A stretch of 20,061 bases of DNA from CAYRTD01 sp964426915 (GCA_964426915.1 CAYRTD010000071.1:1-20061); one strand, 5' to 3'. Counted from the first letter of the stretch, positions 1 to 7,434 are shown. Made by a program: numbers and translations. Notes: a model not told the origin generated them from the sequence alone.

Positions 1-465
1 AATCCCGGTGAGTTCAGAATTCCTCTTGGAGTTCCGGAGGTTCTTGCCGAAGGTAAAGACATAACCCTGGTAACCTATGGGAGTTGTGTGAGAATAGCTC
101 AATCGGCCATCAGGCAATTAACCGATTTTGGTATCAGTGTAGAGCTTATTGATGTGCAGACATTACTTCCATTTGATATTAATCACAGAATTGTCGAATC
201 GATTAAAAAAACCAACAGGGTAGTGTTTTTCGATGAAGACGTACCCGGAGGAGCAACCGCATTCATGATGCAGAAAGTACTTGAAGAGCAAAAAGCATTT
301 TATTATCTTGACTCGGAACCCAGAACACTATCGGCCCGTGAGCACAGGCCTGCTTATGGTTCTGATGGTGATTATTTTTCTAATCCGAATCCCGAGGATG
401 TTTTTGAAACTGTGTATAATATAATGCATGAGTCCGATCCGGGGAAGTATCCGAAAATATACTAA
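1..465 (+). CDS. 2-oxoacid dehydrogenase E1 component, beta-type C-terminal part (5' end outside window)
   Basis: The reading frame is open from base 1 to a TAA stop at 463-465, so this is the last 154 residues of a larger protein. It matches the C-terminal transketolase-type domain of E1 beta subunits of branched-chain 2-oxoacid or pyruvate dehydrogenase complexes, which decarboxylate 2-oxoacids with thiamine diphosphate and pass the acyl group to E2 lipoyl domains. Visible family features are ITLVTYGSCV, a VELIDVQTLLPFD segment, VVFFDEDVPGGATA and SAREHRPAYGSD. In Bacteroidota this domain is often fused behind an E1 alpha part in one chain. Whether that holds here cannot be seen, and neither can the substrate. 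An internal GTG at 88 could be misread as a start, but the family-like sequence continues upstream of it. The stop codon is directly followed by a repeat element. Confidence 0.85.
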   Translation, partial: NPGEFRIPLGVPEVLAEGKDITLVTYGSCVRIAQSAIRQLTDFGISVELIDVQTLLPFDINHRIVESIKKTNRVVFFDEDVPGGATAFMMQKVLEEQKAFYYLDSEPRTLSAREHRPAYGSDGDYFSNPNPEDVFETVYNIMHESDPGKYPKIY

Positions 466-642
466 ATAGAGTCTGTCCATAATGTCAGTGAGACTATGAT
501 TTTGATTTTCAAAATCATTTAGTCGAACTGATCCCGAGCAATAGCGAGGGATCCCATAATATTAAGTGGCTACCTGCGCCTTGATCTCGAACATTATGAT
601 CCAGACTCTCGACTCTATTGACAGGCACCAAATAGTGTCTGT
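466..642 (-). repeat. Palindrome-rich dispersed repeat, copy A
   Basis: This 177-bp stretch fills the gap between two convergent stop codons. Read on the minus strand it lines up with the copy near 3255-3401: both begin with a GTGYCYGTCAATA-type motif, continue with CATAATGTTC(A/G)AGATCAAGGCGC, and end with ACATTATGGACAGAC. Internal structure includes a 14-bp stem at 492-524 (arms around ATGATTTTGA and TCAAAATCAT, with a TT bulge) and GATCCC/GGGATC arms at 530-553. A further partial motif, GTGTCTGTC, lies at 635-643 and overlaps the neighbouring stop codon by one base. No reading frame is supported. It is probably a non-autonomous MITE- or REP-like element, and its hairpins may also act as a two-way terminator (inference). 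Confidence 0.7.
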
Positions 643-2130
643 CTAAATATCCTTTCGGTTTTGTTCAAATGTTCTCTTTTCTTTTATCTCCCCCGGTTTA
701 TAGCGCCTGATCTTATAGTTTATACTTGCAATGAATATGGCGACAAATGGATTAATAATATTGAAGAACGCGTAAGGGAGATATGAGAGAGTCGGAACTC
801 CAAGCACTCTGGATTGGGTTGCTCCACAGGTATTCCAGGGTATCAATACACTGGTTATGGTTCCTCCGTCTTCGAGTGTACGGCTGAGGACTTCAGGCTT
901 AAGCCCTCTTTTACGATAAGTGTCGGCAAACATCCTGCCCGGTACAACAATGGCAATATATTGATCGGAAGCCGTAATATTGAAAAATATACTCGTGGCA
1001 ATTGTGGTGGCTACGAGAGAGCCTGTAGATTTTGCCCACTTGATAACCGATGAGGTGATTTTAACCAGTAATCCTGCAGATTCCATTGTGCCCCCAAATA
1101 TCATGGCAGAAATGATCAGCCAAATGGTATTCAGCATACCTGCCATTCCTGTTGAACTGAGAAGTTCATTTACGATGGCATTACTAGTAGTAATACTGAC
1201 TTCACCATAAATTGCCTGCATGATCGAAATGTAAACTGTTTGGAAAAAACCCGAGGTGGTTCCTGCCACTTCATAGAGAAGATGAGGCTGAAAAATAATG
1301 GCAAAAAGCCCCCCCGCCAGACTCCCTGCCAGAATTGAGGGTAGGGGAGGGATCTTTAATATAATTATGGTGATTAGAAAAGCCGGAACCAGAAATAGCC
1401 ATCCATTAATATTGAACTTGTTATCAATAGCATTCAAAACCCCTGAAATATCGGTAGAAGCGGACCCGAAATCATAGGTGAAACCCATAATAAAAAAAAT
1501 TATGAGGGTAATGATGATGCTTGGTACCGTGGTAATGGTCATGTACCTGATATGGGTAAATAAGTCGGTACCAGCCATTGCCGGAGCAAGGTTCGTTGTA
1601 TCTGACAGAGGGGACATTTTATCTCCGAAATAAGCCCCGGAAATTACAGCACCGCCAATAATTCCCTCATCCAGACCCAGTGTCTTTCCAATCCCGACAA
1701 GAGCGATACCAATGGTGGCAATTGTTGACCAGGAGCTACCTGTTGCCAGTGCTACAATAGCACTGATAATTACACTTGCAAAAAGAAATATTGAAGGATG
1801 AAAAATTTTTAAACCATAATAGATCATCGCCGGAACAACACCGCTTAACATCCAGGTTCCTGCCAGAGCTCCGATAAGTAAAAGGATCAGTATAGAAGGC
1901 ATTGCAGAGGAGATAGACTTTACGATCCGGGTTCTTATATACGACCAGCTGTTACCGAGGTAAATTGCGATAATTCCTGCAACAGCTGAGGAAAGTATTA
2001 AAGCTACCTGGTTAGCACCATCAAGTGTATGGTCTCCGAAATATAAAACATTGAAAATTAAAAATGAAATAAGAAAAAAAATTGGTATAAATGCCTGTAA
2101 GAGATTTGGCTCCCGCCCTTTATGCTCCAT
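643..2130 (-). CDS. nhaC: Na+/H+ antiporter, NhaC family
   Basis: This is a 495-residue polytopic inner-membrane protein with about a dozen hydrophobic segments, close to the usual NhaC length. Family motifs are GSSWST at residues 131-136, GAYFGDKMSPLSDTTNLAP at 165-183, TASDQYIAIVVPGRM at 386-400 and SVLIPWNTCG at 427-436. The acidic residues in the second and third of these are the expected ion-translocation sites. NhaC proteins exchange external protons for internal sodium, and some relatives exchange malate/lactate or other solutes, so the substrate is the less certain part. The C-terminus is a short charged cytoplasmic tail. The ATG start at 2130 is followed at once by a short soluble segment and the first membrane helix. 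The gene is monocistronic and convergent with the E1 gene, and its stop codon touches repeat copy A. Confidence 0.9.
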   Translation of the reverse strand: MEHKGREPNLLQAFIPIFFLISFLIFNVLYFGDHTLDGANQVALILSSAVAGIIAIYLGNSWSYIRTRIVKSISSAMPSILILLLIGALAGTWMLSGVVPAMIYYGLKIFHPSIFLFASVIISAIVALATGSSWSTIATIGIALVGIGKTLGLDEGIIGGAVISGAYFGDKMSPLSDTTNLAPAMAGTDLFTHIRYMTITTVPSIIITLIIFFIMGFTYDFGSASTDISGVLNAIDNKFNINGWLFLVPAFLITIIILKIPPLPSILAGSLAGGLFAIIFQPHLLYEVAGTTSGFFQTVYISIMQAIYGEVSITTSNAIVNELLSSTGMAGMLNTIWLIISAMIFGGTMESAGLLVKITSSVIKWAKSTGSLVATTIATSIFFNITASDQYIAIVVPGRMFADTYRKRGLKPEVLSRTLEDGGTITSVLIPWNTCGATQSRVLGVPTLSYLPYAFFNIINPFVAIFIASINYKIRRYKPGEIKEKRTFEQNRKDI

Positions 2131-2483
2131 TATTATTAATTTTCAGAGCAGAAAGATAATTAAATAATTTCAGCTGTTGAAATCAATGTTTTTTTTGACG
2201 TCGGCCTAATCAAGTATATCTTAATTGCTGTACTGGGCTATATGATACATAAAACATGAATTTTAAGCAACCTTAATAGTTACCCTGAATTAAGTAATAT
2301 AAATATTAATGTATCCATACTATATTAATATGTGACAAAAAACTAATTTTCATTTTTTTACAGGTACGACAATTTCAGAACATCTGCATAGTGGCGAAAT
2401 ATTTAAATTAGAATACTATATCGTATAGCTCCGGCACCTGGCATATGCCCATATCCTGCCACATGAAGAAAAAAGGCTGGAAA

Positions 2484-2509
2484 ATGTTAAATAATGTGTT
2501 ATTTAACAT
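2484..2509. promoter_or_regulatory. 11-bp-arm inverted repeat upstream of the yqgE-like gene
   Basis: ATGTTAAATAA and TTATTTAACAT are exact reverse complements separated by TGTG, giving a 26-bp site. It ends about 20 bp before a candidate -7 element at 2530-2537, so it would overlap the -33 region. That is a typical position for a repressor operator. It could equally form an RNA hairpin, but no U-tract follows as in a terminator. Confidence 0.4.
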
Positions 2510-2529
2510 AAAACTTGGGTGATGTTTTA

Positions 2530-2537
2530 TATTTTTG
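2530..2537 (+). promoter_or_regulatory. Candidate Bacteroidota -7 element
   Basis: TATTTTTG matches the TAnnTTTG -7 consensus of the Bacteroidota primary sigma factor. It lies about 45 bp before the ATG at 2583. No convincing -33 TTTG was seen at the usual spacing, so this call rests on a short match in AT-rich DNA. Confidence 0.3.
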
Positions 2538-2582
2538 TATTTAATAACTTATCTTGTGAAAAGTTAGTAATACCTGTAAAAA

Positions 2583-3170
2583 ATGGACTTAAATATTGAT
2601 TTTTTCAAGGTAAAAAATGATAAAAAGGCTGAAAGAGGCAGGGTACTAATTTCAGAGCCTTTTCTTACTGATACTTATTTTAAGCGATCGGTTGTATTTC
2701 TAACCGAGCATCAGGATGAGGGATCGGTTGGGTTTGTATTGAATAAACCAATTGAAATGCAATTACATGATGTCCTTCAGGATTTTCCAAAAATAGATGC
2801 TGGTGTTTCCATAGGGGGGCCTGTAAGTACTAACACTGTACATTATATTCATACCCTGGGGGATAAGTTACCAGATTCTGTACATGTAATAGATAAGCTC
2901 TGGTGGGGCGGTAATTTTGAGGTTCTTAAGCAAATGGTATTAGCCGGTCATATTAGCGGTTCGGAAATAAGATTTTTCATGGGATATTCAGGATGGTCAC
3001 CTGAGCAGTTGCAAACTGAAATCTCTCAAAATGCATGGCTTGTTGGTGAGCTATCAGCCGACATGATAATGCAGGGGATTAAATCTGATTTCTGGAATGA
3101 AGTACTGAACAAAATGCACAGCAAATATAAGGTCTGGGCTAATTTCCCGGAAAATCCGGGAATGAATTAG
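2583..3170 (+). CDS. YqgE/AlgH family protein (UPF0301)
   Basis: The product has 195 residues, the usual family length, and is predicted to be cytoplasmic, without a signal peptide or membrane segment. Family landmarks are an N-terminal G-RVLISEPFLTD, then FKRSVVFLTEH, GFVLNKP at residues 50-56, GGPV at 78-81 and GYSGWSPEQL at 134-143, followed by a conserved Trp (W152). The molecular function is not settled: AlgH was named for an effect on alginate regulation in Pseudomonas, and the fold is known, but no reaction is established. The ATG at 2583 is chosen because the conserved RVLIS segment starts about 20 residues later. The gene stands alone between a divergent antiporter gene and a convergent operon. 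Confidence 0.88.
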   Translation: MDLNIDFFKVKNDKKAERGRVLISEPFLTDTYFKRSVVFLTEHQDEGSVGFVLNKPIEMQLHDVLQDFPKIDAGVSIGGPVSTNTVHYIHTLGDKLPDSVHVIDKLWWGGNFEVLKQMVLAGHISGSEIRFFMGYSGWSPEQLQTEISQNAWLVGELSADMIMQGIKSDFWNEVLNKMHSKYKVWANFPENPGMN

Positions 3171-3254
3171 GGTGAATGCCTTAGTAGATACTTCCGGATG
3201 TTTCATAAGTCTTTTCTGGTATACACAAATAAAATCCTGATTTTCCGAAAAAAT

Positions 3255-3401
3255 TAATTAGTGTCCGTCAATAAAGTCGGGTGTCTGTTCCGATAGCTAT
3301 CGGAACATAATGTTCAAGATCAAGGCGCGCAACCGCTAAAGCTTCAGCGACACGCGGTTGCAGCAACGCAGATATTGGACATTATGGACAGACACTAATT
3401 A
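3255..3401 (+). repeat. MITE/REP-like dispersed repeat, copy B, with terminal inverted repeats
   Basis: The 147-bp element is bounded by imperfect terminal inverted repeats. The left end reads TAATTAGTGTCCGTCAATAA and continues AAGTC. The right end, reverse complemented, reads TAATTAGTGTCTGTCCATAA and continues TGTC. Inside, a second direct copy of the motif (GTGTCTGT...CATAATGTTC) is interrupted by the perfect 20-bp palindrome GTTCCGATAGCTATCGGAAC at 3287-3306. A further hairpin has arms GCAACCGC (3329-3336) and GCGGTTGC (3354-3361). There is no coding capacity. Like copy A it lies between two convergent genes, so a terminator role is possible. Confidence 0.75.
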
Positions 3402-3431
3402 GTAATTTTTCTCTCTTTGTATTATCATGAT

Positions 3432-3920
3432 TTAGGCAGGAATGATATCTGCCAGAAAACTCATATCCTGATTTGCTTCCACTCTTACTGACTTTAAGCC
3501 AGTTCTGGTGGCAGCTTCCATGTCCGTATCGCGGTCTCCGACAAACCATGATTGTGCGGGATCGATATTGAAACGGGCCAGGGCTTTTTCGATTGAAATT
3601 GATTTGGGTTTTCTGCACAGGCAATTTTCATTATCCGAATGATGGGGGCAATAATAGATCTCTGCCAGATTTATATTGTATTCTTTTAGCAAGGCTGTCA
3701 TCTTTTGGTGAACTCTTTTAACATCATCATGACTGTAGTATGATTTAGAAATACCCCCCTGGTTTGTTATTACAATAAAGATATAGCCTCTTGATTGTAA
3801 CTTCTTTAAAGCATCAGCTATTCCCTTATTAAGAAAGAAGTCTTCTGTACGAAATATGTAATAATTGCTTTCTTCGTTATTAATTACACCATCGCGATCC
3901 AGGAATATGGCTTTTTGCAT
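3432..3920 (-). CDS. gmhB: D,D-heptose 1,7-bisphosphate phosphatase-like HAD-IIIA phosphatase
   Basis: The 162-residue cytoplasmic HAD phosphatase has the full GmhB pattern. FLDRDGVIN carries the nucleophile and acid pair Asp8/Asp10, TNQGG is at 52-56, and the zinc ligands are C91-P-H93 with C100-L-C102 followed by RKP. VGDRDTD at 127-133 supplies the Mg-binding acids. GmhB removes the 7-phosphate from heptose bisphosphate during ADP-heptose synthesis for LPS core or surface glycans; related enzymes act on histidinol phosphate. Histidinol-phosphatase is less likely because no his genes are nearby. I place the start at the ATG at 3920, six residues before the catalytic motif. A TTG at 3929 overlapping the previous stop would add three residues. 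It is the last gene of a minus-strand operon, 5 bp after the rhomboid gene. Confidence 0.85.
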   Translation of the reverse strand: MQKAIFLDRDGVINNEESNYYIFRTEDFFLNKGIADALKKLQSRGYIFIVITNQGGISKSYYSHDDVKRVHQKMTALLKEYNINLAEIYYCPHHSDNENCLCRKPKSISIEKALARFNIDPAQSWFVGDRDTDMEAATRTGLKSVRVEANQDMSFLADIIPA

Positions 3921-3925
3921 GGGGT

Positions 3926-4537
3926 TCAAAACTGATTAAAAAAGTTGGAGACAAGTGACGGATCCAGAATTATAGGGAATATGAATCCGAATACCGCCCC
4001 CCATAAATGTGCGTCGTGGTTAATATTATCATTCCCTTTACGGGACATATAGCTTGAATAAACAAGATAGAGGACTCCGAATACGATTCCCGGCATTGGG
4101 ATTATGGCATAGAAATATATTTTTTCCATAGGTGAAAAAAAGATGCTTGAGAAAAGCACGGCAGAAACCGCCCCTGAAGCACCTACCGAAACATAATCGG
4201 CGTTTTCTTTGTGTTTTATATAGCTGGGAATGGAGGCAATTATCGCTCCTCCGAAATAAAGTAAAAGATAAAAGGCATCTCCTGAAAAAATGGTCCCCTT
4301 TTGCTCTAAAGCCTGAAAGATTTGTTCAACGTACCTGCCGAAAGAATAAAAAACCAGCATATTAATAATGAGGTGGACCCAATCGGCATGGACAAAAGTA
4401 TGGCTTAAAAATCTGTAATACTCGTTTTTTTTATGAATAAGAAAGGGTTCAAAGTCCAGTTTTGCAAATAGCTTTCCGTTACCGAAACAAATAATGGAGA
4501 TAATAGCAGTTGAAATAACAATTATAAGAGTAATCAT
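3926..4537 (-). CDS. Rhomboid family intramembrane serine protease
   Basis: The 203-residue protein has about six hydrophobic segments. Rhomboids cut substrate transmembrane helices within the bilayer using a Ser-His dyad. The features are present in order: H46-TFVHADWVH-L with the conserved HxxxN (H55, N59) in helix 2, GASG at 119-122 with catalytic Ser121 in helix 4, and HDAHLWGA with the probable catalytic His177 in helix 6. It therefore looks catalytically intact. There is no extra soluble domain. It begins 3 bp after the stop of holA and ends 5 bp before the phosphatase ATG, so it is co-transcribed with them. Its substrates cannot be predicted from the sequence. Confidence 0.9.
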   Translation of the reverse strand: MITLIIVISTAIISIICFGNGKLFAKLDFEPFLIHKKNEYYRFLSHTFVHADWVHLIINMLVFYSFGRYVEQIFQALEQKGTIFSGDAFYLLLYFGGAIIASIPSYIKHKENADYVSVGASGAVSAVLFSSIFFSPMEKIYFYAIIPMPGIVFGVLYLVYSSYMSRKGNDNINHDAHLWGAVFGFIFPIILDPSLVSNFFNQF

Positions 4538-4540
4538 GTG

Positions 4541-5557
4541 TCAGTGTAATAATTTATAGATTAATTCTTTAAGCAGGTCACCCGCCCCGGTGCCGGAGTT
4601 TCCGTATCCTTTTGATTTGAGGTCATATTCCCTCAGCCAGGAAATAATTCTTGCTGTTTTCCTGATATTATAGACCCTTGCAGCTTTTTCATATTCAGCA
4701 ATAAAGAAGGGGTGAACCTTAAGGCTTGCTGCGACCTTTTGCCTTGATTTGTCTTTCAGGCCATGGTAAAGGAGGACTTTGGAATAGAAAAAATAAAGGT
4801 GGGTAATGGTTTGTGAAATGTGATGATTTTTTTGATTTTCTGCAAAGTACCGGATAATCCGGTTGGCCTTTAAGGGATCTCTGCTCACAAGAGCATTTTG
4901 AAGTTCAAAATTGTTGTATTCTTTACTGATCCCGATGTTTTTTTCGATGTGATCGGGAGTGATGATCTTCATTCCTTCCGGTAATGTCAAAACAAGCTTT
5001 TCAAGTTCATTGGCAATTTTGGAAAGATCATTTCCCAGAAATTCGGTTAATAATATCGCCGCTTTTGGTTCTATCTGATAGCCTTTTTGTTTAAGAAGGG
5101 ATGCTATCCATGCAGGAATTTTATCATCGTATAATTTTTTTGATTCAAAAATTACTGCATGTTCTCGAAGGGCTTTGAATATTTTCTTTCTTTTATCGAG
5201 ACTTTTATACTTAAAGTTTATTACAAGTATGGTTGATGTAAGGGGTTTTTCGATATAGTAAATAAGATCTTCAAAATTTTTGATTTCCTGTGCTTCTCTA
5301 ACAATAACCACTTGCTGGTTAGACATCATAGGATATCGTTTGGCTGTGTTAATAACTGCAGCAGCGTCAACTTCTTTTCCGTAAAGCAATGTTTGGTTAA
5401 AAGATTGTTCTTCGGGACTCAGAATGTTTTTGGAGATGAAGTCTGTTATCTTATCTATATAATAAGGTTCATCACCTGTCAGGAAATAAATCGGATGGTA
5501 TATTTTGTTTTTAAGATCGTTAATGATCTGTTCGTATGATTGAGCGGGTTTCAACAT
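4541..5557 (-). CDS. holA: DNA polymerase III subunit delta
   Basis: The 338-residue protein has the length and layout of HolA, the clamp-loader subunit that opens the beta sliding clamp during loading onto DNA. An N-terminal AAA-like fold lacking a working Walker A begins with PIYFLTGDEPYYIDK (about 22-36). A middle lid region carries LTEFLGNDLSKIANELEKL at about 170-188, a typical HolA segment. The C-terminal helical collar follows, ending in LLKELIYKLLH. The ATG start lies 3 bp after the AMP nucleosidase stop and the gene ends 3 bp before the rhomboid start, so all are one transcript. Sequence conservation between phyla is low for this family, but the motif order makes the assignment firm. 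Confidence 0.93.
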   Translation of the reverse strand: MLKPAQSYEQIINDLKNKIYHPIYFLTGDEPYYIDKITDFISKNILSPEEQSFNQTLLYGKEVDAAAVINTAKRYPMMSNQQVVIVREAQEIKNFEDLIYYIEKPLTSTILVINFKYKSLDKRKKIFKALREHAVIFESKKLYDDKIPAWIASLLKQKGYQIEPKAAILLTEFLGNDLSKIANELEKLVLTLPEGMKIITPDHIEKNIGISKEYNNFELQNALVSRDPLKANRIIRYFAENQKNHHISQTITHLYFFYSKVLLYHGLKDKSRQKVAASLKVHPFFIAEYEKAARVYNIRKTARIISWLREYDLKSKGYGNSGTGAGDLLKELIYKLLH

Positions 5558-5560
5558 GCA

Positions 5561-6334
5561 TTAATCAAATCTGAGGTGTTTGACTGATTCTCCGTTGTTT
5601 ATGAGCTCGAACATCGAACCAATCCCTATATTAACATGATCACGAACAAATTTTTCACTGACATTTTTGTCACTTTCTGCGGTTTTTACACCACTGGATA
5701 TCATGGGTTGATCAGTAACCAGCAACAGTGCGCCCGTTGGAATTGAGTTCGCAAAACCAACCGTAAAGATAGTAGCAGTTTCCATATCCACTGCCATAGA
5801 ACGGGTTTTTTTTAAATATTTTTTGAACCTTACATCGTATTCCCATACCCTCCTGTTGGTGGTAAACACAGTTCCGGTCCAATAGTCCTTACCATGTTTT
5901 CTGATAGTGGAAGAAACCGCTCTCTGTAATTTAAAAGCGGGCAGTGCGGGAACCTCTGGAGGGAGGTAGTCATTTGAGGTTCCGTCTCCTCTGATCGCAG
6001 CTATTGGAAGGATTAGATCTCCAAGCTGATTTTTCTTTTTAATACCACCGCATTTTCCAAGAAACAATACTGCTTTGGGTCTTATTGCACTAAGAAGGTC
6101 CATAATTGTTGCCGCATTTGCACTCCCCATTCCAAAATCCACCATAGAAATGCCGTTTGCATTTGCCGTAGGCATGGGTCTGTCACTGTTTACAATTTCC
6201 GTTTTTTGTGTTTCGCAAAACAAGTCCAGGTATTGAATGAAATTGGTAAGAATAATATAATTACCAAAGTCATCCAGTTTGTTTCCTGTATACCTGGGCA
6301 ACCAGTTATTGACAATTTCACTTTTTGTCTTCAT
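5561..6334 (-). CDS. amn: AMP nucleosidase (short, Bacteroidota-type)
   Basis: The 257-residue protein belongs to the nucleoside phosphorylase fold and most closely resembles the AMP nucleosidases of Bacteroidota, which hydrolyse AMP to adenine and ribose 5-phosphate. Visible features are FGMGSANAA at 67-75, FLGKCGGI at 91-98, the AIRGDGTSNDY substrate loop at 113-123, AVDMETATIF at 181-190 (the Met-Glu pair that holds the ribose) and VTDQP at 206-210. It lacks the N-terminal domain of the 484-residue E. coli Amn, as is normal for this shorter group. A uridine- or purine-phosphorylase-like activity remains possible. It is the first gene of the operon holding holA, the rhomboid and the HAD phosphatase, and starts divergently from the nuclease-like gene at 6374. 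Confidence 0.85.
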   Translation of the reverse strand: MKTKSEIVNNWLPRYTGNKLDDFGNYIILTNFIQYLDLFCETQKTEIVNSDRPMPTANANGISMVDFGMGSANAATIMDLLSAIRPKAVLFLGKCGGIKKKNQLGDLILPIAAIRGDGTSNDYLPPEVPALPAFKLQRAVSSTIRKHGKDYWTGTVFTTNRRVWEYDVRFKKYLKKTRSMAVDMETATIFTVGFANSIPTGALLLVTDQPMISSGVKTAESDKNVSEKFVRDHVNIGIGSMFELINNGESVKHLRFD

Positions 6335-6338
6335 TTTA

Positions 6339-6346
6339 TAAATTTG
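6339..6346 (+). promoter_or_regulatory. Candidate -7 element for the HsdR-N-like gene
   Basis: TAAATTTG matches TAnnTTTG and lies 27 bp before the ATG at 6374. The whole divergent gap is only 39 bp, so this element overlaps the first codons of the oppositely oriented AMP nucleosidase gene. A good -33 partner at the usual distance was not seen. Confidence 0.3.
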
Positions 6347-6373
6347 TAGGTTTGTTTTACAACAATCACTTCA

Positions 6374-6832
6374 ATGAGAAGTTTAAATTTACCAACTTAT
6401 TCCTTTAAAATAAAATCCATTGATAATAAGGATTATATATTCGATATTCATCGCAAGAAATATCTTCAACTTACACCTGAAGAATGGGTGAGGCAAAACT
6501 TCGTCCGGTTTCTTATTCAGGAGCGCTCATTTCCGGCGGGACGAATAGTTTTGGAAAAATCACTTAAATATAATAAACTTTCCAAACGCGCTGATATTCT
6601 GGTTTATAATACAGAAGGTGAACCCTTGTTGCTGGTGGAATGTAAAGCTCCCGGTATTAAGATCGTTTCTTCAGTTTTTGACCAGATAGCGATCTATAAT
6701 CTGACCTTCAGGGTAAAATACCTGATTGTAACCAATGGCTTAAGTCATTATTGCGCAGAAGTTGATTTTGAAAAGAAAAGAGTCAGCTTTTTAAGTGAAA
6801 TTCCGGTTTACAACACTTTAAAAAAAAGCTGA
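6374..6832 (+). CDS. PD-(D/E)XK nuclease-like protein with type I restriction HsdR N-terminal-type domain
   Basis: The 152-residue soluble protein matches the HsdR N-terminal (HSDR_N_2) type domain and little else. The nuclease motif is complete: RADILVY supplies Asp74, LLVECKAP supplies Glu89 and Lys91, and a downstream VFDQIAIYN supplies the Gln/Tyr often seen in this superfamily. This implies a metal-dependent DNA-cleaving fold. There is no helicase domain, and no hsdM or hsdS gene is present, so it is not a restriction system. Stand-alone copies beside holA are common in Bacteroidota and suggest a housekeeping DNA repair or processing role (inference). It is divergent from the AMP nucleosidase-holA operon and convergent with a GNAT gene, 26 bp away. 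Confidence 0.8.
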   Translation: MRSLNLPTYSFKIKSIDNKDYIFDIHRKKYLQLTPEEWVRQNFVRFLIQERSFPAGRIVLEKSLKYNKLSKRADILVYNTEGEPLLLVECKAPGIKIVSSVFDQIAIYNLTFRVKYLIVTNGLSHYCAEVDFEKKRVSFLSEIPVYNTLKKS

Positions 6833-6858
6833 TGCAATTACATTAGTATTTTCAGAAT

Positions 6859-7389
6859 TTAGCGAAATATCTTCTGTAGAAAATATTGGGTGAGCCAATC
6901 ATCCCCAGCTTTGATCCAGTCTTTTTTAGCTCCGGTAATAATAAAGCCCTTATTTATGAATAATTTCATGCTATCTTCGTTATTTTCAAGAATATTGCAA
7001 AAAACCTGTTTTAGCCCCAGTATTTTTGTGCAATAGTTCAAATAGGTATCCAAAGCTTCCGATGCGTAACCTTTTTTTCTGTCTGTATTTTCGGCAATAA
7101 GAATCCCGATTCCTCCTCTTAAGTTATAGGGATCAAAATCAAACAGGTCAATACTCCCCAGAGGCTTAGCTGTATTAATGTGCTGGATGATCAGCCGGAG
7201 TTGTTTAGCCTCATATATATCTTGTCTGGCAGCCTCAATGTATTGTTCAAGGGTATACCGGGAGAAAGGTATCAATGTGCTGCTGAGATGCCATACACTC
7301 GTATCGTTTTCCCATTTGTAAAGGTAATCCAGATCATTTTTTTCAACTGCTCTGAGAAGAATGTTGTTATTTTTAAGGATTTGTTCCAT
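6859..7389 (-). CDS. GNAT family N-acetyltransferase, RimJ/RimL type
   Basis: The 176-residue protein has the GNAT fold of the RimJ/RimL/SpeG group, which transfers acetyl from acetyl-CoA to an amine. N-terminal ILLRAVEKNDLDYLYKWEND is typical of this group. The acetyl-CoA pyrophosphate loop is DRKKGYASEAL at 103-113, and ENNEDSMKLFINKGFIITG at about 135-153 is the usual C-terminal segment. The acceptor cannot be predicted; candidates are a ribosomal protein N-terminus, a polyamine or a small amine. It starts 45 bp after the TPR-PD40 gene on the same strand and may share its transcript, although its function gives no reason for the link. Confidence 0.85.
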   Translation of the reverse strand: MEQILKNNNILLRAVEKNDLDYLYKWENDTSVWHLSSTLIPFSRYTLEQYIEAARQDIYEAKQLRLIIQHINTAKPLGSIDLFDFDPYNLRGGIGILIAENTDRKKGYASEALDTYLNYCTKILGLKQVFCNILENNEDSMKLFINKGFIITGAKKDWIKAGDDWLTQYFLQKIFR

Positions 7390-7434
7390 GAATAAATAAA
7401 AAACAGAGATAGTTTTCAGATCATTGCTCCAATG

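Larger units (their letters stand above)
2131..2582. other. Gene-free divergent intergenic region
   Basis: These 452 bp separate the divergent nhaC-like and yqgE-like genes. No open frame of credible length or composition was found. The region is very AT-rich and holds several inverted repeats: ATTTCA/TGAAAT at 2167-2183; a longer imperfect hairpin at 2303-2331 (ATATTAAT-GTAT, loop CC, ATAC, TAT bulge, ATTAATAT); the 10-bp palindrome GGCATATGCC at 2440-2449; and a strong one at 2484-2509, listed separately. Promoters for both flanking genes must lie here. The length is more than two simple promoters need, but nothing identifies a small RNA. Confidence 0.5.

Noticed and set aside
466..642. CRISPR array or tRNA in the palindromic intergenic regions
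   Set aside because: The repeats are not regularly spaced with unique spacers, and no cloverleaf with a TTCGANNC-type arm and anticodon arrangement was found. The sequences match the dispersed element at 3255-3401.
6374..6832. Type I restriction-modification system
   Set aside because: Only the HsdR N-terminal-type nuclease domain is present. There is no helicase part and no hsdM or hsdS gene in the window.
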